Below the pieces are notes generated by a model. The model was not told the DNA's origin. It was given only the letters and a program-made list of their open reading frames with translations, and did not search any database. From assembly GCA_028015205.1 (NCBI GenBank), contig JAPWFG010000018.1, forward strand, positions 2,790,001 to 2,854,000: a stretch of 64,000 nt of DNA, read 5' to 3'. A program made the translations under genes and the position numbers. Below, in pieces: positions 58,516 through 64,000 of this stretch; within the stretch, counting starts at the first letter, position 1; every line of letters begins with the position of its first letter. The stretch comes from Mytilisepta virgata (Eukaryota > Mollusca > Bivalvia > Mytilida > Mytilidae).

Positions 58516-59587
58516 GCCTTGATTGATTGGTTTGTTATAATTGACCTTTCCTGTTATCCACTTTGTTGTTTATTTGTCAATTTTGGTATCATTAGATTTT
58601 AAAGCATCAAGGTCCACGCTACTAAATATATCAGAACACTGGGAAAATAAAATAATTTTTATAAACCAAATTATTTTCGTATATTTGTGGGTCAACTTCA
58701 ATAAAGTACGTACAACTAATAATGTTGTGTAGGTAGAGAATGTCAATAAAACTCATTAAATAAACTTTCGCTGTCTTTCTAAGTCATTTCTATATAGTTG
58801 AATATAAACCGGTATATCAGATAACCGTACAAAATCACATCTCTAGGGAATAATGTAAAGCTTTGCCAAGTATCAATATTTTTCTGGTTACATTTTTAAA
58901 AATGTTTTTGAAAAAAAAAACGTATTCATCTCAAAACCTTACCCTAAGGTTAGAAGCGAAAGGTGTTACTACTTATCTATATATTTTCGGAAATTTGAAA
59001 TAAATTTGTATATCTATTATATATTTATATATATTTATAAACACTGATAAATATTTAATTTGTAAAATTGAATTCCCCTAGTAATATCAGACCAGATCCC
59101 TCCAGGCAAATGTAATGCCAAGTCAGACTGTTTCCTAAAACAAATGCTTTTTCCCATTTCCTCACATTTTTTTTCTAGAAAAATATACGCTCTTCTCAAA
59201 AGCTATACAAACCTAAAGACACAAAATAATATCAACAATAGAATTAAACATATCCATAATCCAACTAACTCTACACGAGGGATGAAATGATGTTTTACTA
59301 GCATTTCAAAATTATTTTCGTTTAACACTCGACTGATCAACTAAAAAAAATGATCTTTTCTTGGATTTGAAATCCACAAGCATATCTATTCACACAATAG
59401 ACGGATTAAGTATTCTTTGGTTTCAGTTTTTTTATGAAAAATACTTGTATAATCTACGATTCCTTGTTTTAGCTGAAAATGTAATGATGATATTGAAACC
59501 TGAAGAAGAGCCAAAAATTACGAACACAGGAAATAATATTTCATATAGAGCAATTTCAATGTTTGTGGTATAAATGTTTATATTTAG
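58516..59587. other. End of intron 8, no gene seen
   Basis: AT-rich, ends ATATTTAG before exon 9. Short frames at 58541-58732 and 59361-59573 show no domain. Confidence 0.5.
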
Positions 59588-59731
59588 CATGCAGACCCGG
59601 AATATATGGTGTTAACTGTTCAGAATCCTGTATTGGATGCGTTGGTGATTTGTGTGACAACGTGGATGGGAAATGTAATAACGAAATTGAATGTAAACCA
59701 GGCTGGAAATTCGGGCCAAAATGTAACGAAA
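59588..59731 (+). CDS. Exon 9: EGF-like module
   Basis: 144 nt between ATTTAG and GTAAGT, phase 1-1, joined to exon 8 across codon GCA. Residues CRPGIYGVNCSESC, then CVGDLCDNVDGKCNNEIEC and KPGWKFGPKCNE give eight cysteines in MEGF-type order. Confidence 0.92.
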
Positions 59732-59995
59732 GTAAGTAGTTTTTCATTTAGTTACATTTAATCCCTTCAGGTACCTAAAACCATTTAGAAAAATGAAAAC
59801 TAGCAACACGATGTTTAATCACAATTAATGTACATTGTACGAAAATAATTTACTCATTTGCCATTATACGCCCATTACCTTCGTTGTTTCAGTGATTCAA
59901 ATGAATTAATCAATGTTTTATATTTTTTGTAAACTTCATATTTAAAATTTATAAAAAAGACATAAGGAGTTTTATACAATTATGTTTTTGAATAG

Positions 59996-60127
59996 TTTGC
60001 AACGATACTTATTACGGATTAAACTGTCAGAATAGATGTTACTGTCTTGGTGATCCTTGTAATAAGTCTACTGGAAACTGTCAGGCAGGATGTCAAAAAG
60101 GTTGGGAAGGAAAATCGTGTAGTAAAG
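59996..60127 (+). CDS. Exon 10: EGF-like module, last exon seen
   Basis: 132 nt between GAATAG and GTAAAA, phase 1-1. Residues CNDTYYGLNCQNRCYC, CNKSTGNCQAGCQKGW and EGKSCSK give another eight-cysteine module. The donor implies at least one further exon. No transmembrane, kinase or phosphatase exon was found to 64000, so the gene is 3'-partial. Sum of exons 1-10 is 1618 nt, about 539 residues. Confidence 0.92.
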
Positions 60128-61085
60128 GTAAAATATTATTGAAATGTAACGTCGTTTTTCTGTTTCCTGCTAATAGCTGGATAACATAATTAGATCATTA
60201 TATGTTTCATTTAGTCATGTAAGCAAAAGATAACGCCGAATTGTAATGAAGCATATAATTCCAAATAAATACTTGACTCGTGTCAAAACACGAAAACGTT
60301 TAATTACACAAAGCAAAAAACATAAACATATAGATTAAAACATACAACAAAACTTAAACTGCTCGCTTAAATCTGAACTCAAGGAAATTGCTGGACAAAA
60401 CATCCACTCAACATGACTCTAGAATGTCAGGTTGTTCTGGTTAGTACTGTTTTATCAATTCATATGACTTTATAATGAAATATGCAGTATTTTAATAGTA
60501 TTTACTCTAGTAACAATATTTGCCAAAAACACGTCTATTTCCATATACTAAACACGCGTTTTAATACTTCGCACACATTCATATTTATATGATTTCACGT
60601 ATAACAAGTACACGTGTACTATATACAGTACTATTTAATTAACGTATATTAAGTAAATCTACGTACATAAAGTGCATTCTCCAACTACTGTTTCACTATG
60701 AGTATACTGTGAAAAAAAAATCGAGATATTTAGGAGTTTATATACACGTGTCAATACATGAAATCAAACGATCATTTATAATGAAAAGAGGATATTTTAA
60801 TTAATAAATTAACATACATACCTCAGACTTTCGATAATGCTGCATTGACAAAACCACATGACTAAACTGAAATAAACAAAAAGGTCACTGAGATTTCCAT
60901 GGGTACAAACTGTGCTCCTATTATTGCAGACTTTTTTTGTATAGTTTTGAACAGTCTTTTATGACAAAAAATCTCCTAAAAGGGGAAGTACAGAATCATG
61001 AGAACTTGATTGACATTTTTAACAATAATTGCATGTATCCTGATGATTTACTTACTGTTGCCTACCCCCCAGTTTATTAAATATG
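60128..61085. other. Intron 10, no gene seen
   Basis: AT-rich; searched by eye for cysteine-rich or hydrophobic exons flanked by splice sites and none was found. Confidence 0.45.
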
Positions 61086-61179
61086 CAAAATACGTTATCA
61101 AAAAGAGGCGTTATGAAAAAAGAGCCGCATTTAAACAAAGCTACTAAGAATAGTATGTGTTGTACTTTTTGAGATCTTA

Positions 61180-61515
61180 CTATAAATATCAAACATGGAA
61201 AGATATGTACTAAAATACATGATACAAAAGAGGATCCTAATTTTCCTGTTGTTAAGTTCCCCTTTTTTGACGGAGACGTGACTTTGGCACCATCACATCA
61301 AGTGTACATATCTCAGCGTGTATGTTTTGCACGAATTTGCTCTCAGCTAGAAGATGGAGCAAAACCATACCATTACTAAACAAATTTAGTACAGGGTTAT
61401 AGATTTCAAAAGCTGCTTAATGATTTTTAAAAGCTTTATAATAAATATCAACATTTTTTATATAAATACGCGGCTTCTTTAAACGCTCTTATAATGAACG
61501 TAATAGTAACCCACA
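61180..61515 (+). pseudogene. Retroelement RT-tail fragment, copy 4
   Basis: Broken frames read NFPVVKFPFFDGDV, QVYISQRVCFARICSQ, then GYRFQKL and YKYAASLNALIMN, the same segment order as 38.2 and 46.6 kb. Several frameshifts and stops. The - strand frame at 61448-61645 is a shadow of it. Confidence 0.6.
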
Positions 61516-61899
61516 GAAGCTTGGTAGTTACTTGAGATCTTTTCAGAGTAAGAGCTCCATTGTACAAATATGAAATGTTGTGCAATTCTGTAACAGTTCC
61601 TTCTCCCAATGGCTTGAAGACTTTAAATTCGTACTGGCCGCTCACGAATACTTCCGATTTCTATTTAAACTCTCTCACGAGATAGCATTAAACTGCCTAT
61701 GGAAGTGTTATTGCAGGTTTTTCGTTAACTAGAGTAACATAATCCAACCTGCAGCTATTTGAGCCTTGGATAGTTTTACAGTTAAAACGAGCAAATCCTG
61801 ACCCTGATATCTAAATAATGTACCGTCCACTCTAATTTTGCAGTTCTAGCACGCGGTTAATTTGTTGGTTATCACACTGTATTGGTCTTTATAGTATAA

Positions 61900-62110
61900 T
61901 TTATACACCAGATTGTCAGAATAAACGGGGGGGGGGGGGGGGGGTTTGAGTACCAATAAAACCGGTTTAACCTCTCTACTGCTCAGAGTCTTTACCAAAG
62001 CAGACTATCTTGACTCTATGATGACTTTAGTATGTCTTCTATTTTTTTGTGTTTTGTACATTTTTATCTTATTGTTTGTCCGGCATTCTGTCAGTTTTGT
62101 CAATAAACCA
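61900..62110 (+). repeat. Dispersed repeat pair, member 2, with poly-G
   Basis: Matches 58330-58515 (see blocks there). An 18-base poly-G run at 61927-61944 replaces part of the left side. The 80-codon frame at 61946-62188 is not supported as coding. Confidence 0.6.
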
Positions 62111-62306
62111 TTCATGATAACATCACATGGTGGTCCGTTAGAACATCGCAATAGCACGAAATCGGTCGTGACCACGCGAATAAACTAATACTAGTTATAC
62201 AATATTTGGCCACGACTGTTGTTTGTTGTACCTAGAACATCAAACTCAGGGATATTTACAAACATATGGATCCCGAGAAAACAATTTAGAAACACAATTC
62301 CAAAGT

Positions 62307-62576
62307 TTTGTTTGTTTGTCTGGTTAGTGGGGTTTTACGCCGATTTCTGCACATTTTGGCTATTTCGCGGCGGGCAGTTTTTATTGGTGGGAGAAGCCGA
62401 AGTATCCGGAGAGGACCACCGACCTTCGGTACTAAAATTGGCACCCCTTGTCAATTTAGATCGGAGTCAAACACACCCCGCCACATGTGAGATTCAAACT
62501 CATAGCTCCAGTGTTGACAAGCTAGTGATCATTAGTAGTCGTGACTAACTACCTAGAGCACTCGGCCACCGAGACC
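62307..62576 (-). repeat. tRNA-derived SINE (Leu/Ser-like head)
   Basis: Read on the - strand the head GGTCTCGGTGGCCGAGTGC holds an A box (62558-62568, inverse of gcactcggcca), and GAGTTTGAATC is a B box (62491-62501), 57 bp apart, with a variable-arm-like gap. The body continues to CGCCGCGAAATAGCCAAAAT and the 3' end is a (CAAA)n-like tail (inverse of tttgtttgtttg at about 62309-62320). The + strand frames at 62219-62548 and 62308-62490 are artefacts of this SINE. Transcription by RNA polymerase III is inferred from the boxes. Confidence 0.8.
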
Positions 62577-63060
62577 CAAATTCTAAAGTTTGTTGACCAT
62601 TAATATTAATATATTGAACTGAAAGAAAAGAATGGAAGATTGAAACAATATTTTATCGGAAGAAAAGTTTCGCCACATAATCTGTACAACAGAATCGTGT
62701 TAATCCTTGTAAATTCTATTGCTTCAACGATTATAAAGAATCTATAGAATTAATTTGACCAAATATATTTAGTACATATAAGAGTCTTTCCGAAAGTGAT
62801 GAAAGTGCTGAAAGTTCTTCTAACATATACCAACCGGTCGTCATGGCCTAACTCGTTTCGGTATGCTACAATGATTTTCTTATTATTTTCATCTTTGTAC
62901 ATAATGTGTCTGAGTGGGGATGGTATGTCTTCCTCCGGACAGTTACCTAGTGAGCTAGCACATTAAAAATCCAACTCAGCGATGGGTTGTGATATGGCCG
63001 TTTTTCGCCTCCCCCCCTTTAAATCGAGCATTATATGTTTCTATGCTGAGCACTACTAGT
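62577..63060. other. Non-coding DNA, nothing recognised
   Basis: No gene or defined repeat boundary; a 'tcagcgatgggttg' region near 62970 may be another old SINE piece but this cannot be supported. Confidence 0.4.
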
Positions 63061-63064
63061 CTAC

Positions 63065-63275
63065 CTTATTTTTCCATAATAAAAAATTGTACCGTCCAGA
63101 ACATATTATAATGACTTCGGGTCAACCAGTTCTTTGCTCTAACTCCTAAATGCCGCGTTCTTGGTGGAGAAGCAGACAATCTCAATTTACATGCATTTGG
63201 TTTGACTGGCCCGGGGATCGACCTGTGACCTTTCCCACTCGAGGGGAGCAAGATACCACGAGACCACAGAGGTTG
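63065..63275 (-). repeat. Second tRNA-derived SINE, different family
   Basis: On the - strand an A-box-like TGGTCTCGTGG (63256-63266) and a B-box-like GGTCGATCCCC (63213-63223) lie 32 bp apart, the spacing of a tRNA without a long variable arm. The body includes AAGAACGCGGCATTTAGGAG and TTAGAGCAAAGAACTGGTTG and ends in an A/T-rich tail. The two short - strand ORFs across it are shadows. Confidence 0.65.
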
Positions 63276-63368
63276 TTTTTCAATTCGAAAAGATGTAAGC
63301 AAAAAATATTAGGACCAATGCCTTGAAGGTTACACATCAGTAAAAAAAAAACATGATACAAGAGGTCA

Positions 63369-63893
63369 ATGTACATATACTACAACAAAATTGAAACCTA
63401 TGATGAGTATGCTCTTAATTTCCCTTTAAGAAAAAGATACTCTTCACAGACACATCAAAATGCATGTAATTCAGAATCCATGCATGTTGTGGGGGTTTGT
63501 CCTTATTTAGGTCTGAGTCACGTTCTAAGCAAAGTTGGGAAAACTACGATCAGGAGACAGTTTCTCGCTTCCCAGCACTCCATAGAAAAGTTTTCAGCAG
63601 CTCCCGACATCACCCATGCAGAAGACTTCAGTGTGTCTTCGGCCATGGGGAAGATTTCCGTATTGTGCAGTCGTGATTTGCAGAGGTCAGCGTTATACCG
63701 AAGATATATATTGAGTCACACATTCCGTAAAATTAATTTATTTCGCTATCCAGATATAAAACGTTATCTATACGGGAAATTATGGGCGCCTCTGACAAGA
63801 TGGGGTGAGGACCCAATTCTAAAACAGAACAAGTCTGAGCTAGGGCAGAAACTATTTGTTGCGACAATAAAATATAGCAATATATACAAGTGA
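63369..63893 (+). CDS. Unrecognised open frame of 174 codons
   Basis: The longest unexplained frame on the right edge. It is basic, with no signal peptide, membrane segment or motif that I recognise; sub-regions include RDLQRSALYRRYIL and KLWAPLTRWGEDP. GC is higher than in the surroundings from about 63470 to 63840. No splice-site arrangement compatible with the EGF gene (phase 1) is evident. It may be part of a mobile element or chance. Low confidence. Confidence 0.2.
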   Translation: MYIYYNKIETYDEYALNFPLRKRYSSQTHQNACNSESMHVVGVCPYLGLSHVLSKVGKTTIRRQFLASQHSIEKFSAAPDITHAEDFSVSSAMGKISVLCSRDLQRSALYRRYILSHTFRKINLFRYPDIKRYLYGKLWAPLTRWGEDPILKQNKSELGQKLFVATIKYSNIYK

Positions 63894-64000
63894 CAGAAGT
63901 TGTGAATAAAAATACGAAATGCAGAATATATGAATACAATTTCACTCTAAATACCATAACATATGAATACTTAGGTTAAAAAGCATACGAAAGTAGCAAA

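Noticed and set aside
62219..62548. 109-codon ORF
   Set aside because: It lies across a - strand tRNA-derived SINE; the frame is a by-product.
62490..62570. Functional tRNA gene
   Set aside because: A and B boxes are present but the acceptor and anticodon stems do not pair; a SINE body and tail follow.
60128..64000. Transmembrane or phosphatase exon completing the EGF gene
   Set aside because: No phase-1 exon with a hydrophobic segment or catalytic motif was found; the gene is left 3'-partial.

Overview
This is eukaryotic, AT-rich, intron- and repeat-dominated DNA. It reads like the genome of a bivalve mollusc, probably a mytilid mussel. The reasons are the protein architecture of the one host gene seen (fucolectin-like plus EGF-like modules), the transposon families present (Penelope-like, Tc1, tRNA-derived SINEs, retroelement tails, hammerhead-bearing repeats), and the absence of any compact operon-like coding. 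The species is inference; no database was available.

The only clear host gene is on the + strand, and its first ten coding exons run from 20558 to 60127. Exon 1 (20558-20621) encodes a signal peptide. Exons 2+3 (34917-35129, 41142-41363) make a first fucolectin-like / F5-8-C-like domain. Exon 4 (44687-44884) is a cysteine-rich EGF-like block. Exons 5+6 (45895-46077, 49612-49797) make a second fucolectin-like domain. Exons 7-10 (50509-50643, 50795-50935, 59588-59731, 59996-60127) each encode an EGF-like module. Every internal exon has a length divisible by three and starts and ends in phase 1, so all ten join in frame. The 3' part (probably transmembrane and cytoplasmic) is not visible and presumably lies beyond 64000. 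The product is probably a secreted or single-pass surface receptor of the MEGF10/scavenger or receptor-phosphatase type common in bivalves.

Left flank (1-20 kb): a GTGATCCCCGC-ended repeat (about 710-1259), a broken gypsy-like pol (4.27-5.39 kb) split by a roughly 235-bp repeat, AGCTCACC-family repeats (6.5-7.7 kb; 12.2-13.3 kb reversed), two related hairpin MITEs (8.9 and 10.2 kb), a SWIM zinc-finger fragment on the - strand (9.3-9.6 kb), and a degenerate Penelope-like retroelement with RT, GIY-YIG endonuclease and a hammerhead ribozyme motif (18.1-20.3 kb).

Inside the host introns: a palindromic GTTCTA minisatellite and a perfect 55-bp inverted repeat (20.8-21.8 kb), two copies of a 1.6-kb element with GTGTAAC minisatellites (21.4-23.0 and 51.6-53.3 kb), a 215-bp hammerhead-bearing repeat (25.6 and 48.2 kb), a TTAA-flanked 5.3-kb DNA transposon (26892-32210) carrying an unrecognised spliced coding remnant, a LINE remnant split by the 235-bp repeat (32.9-34.3 kb), a 390-bp tandem repeat family (36.1 and 45.0 kb), retroelement RT-tail fragments, and a 1.6-kb tandem duplication (53.35-58.2 kb). 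One copy of that duplication holds a nearly intact Tc1 element (53742-55283) whose transposase has a single in-frame stop. Two tRNA-derived SINEs lie at 62.3-62.6 and 63.1-63.3 kb, both on the - strand.
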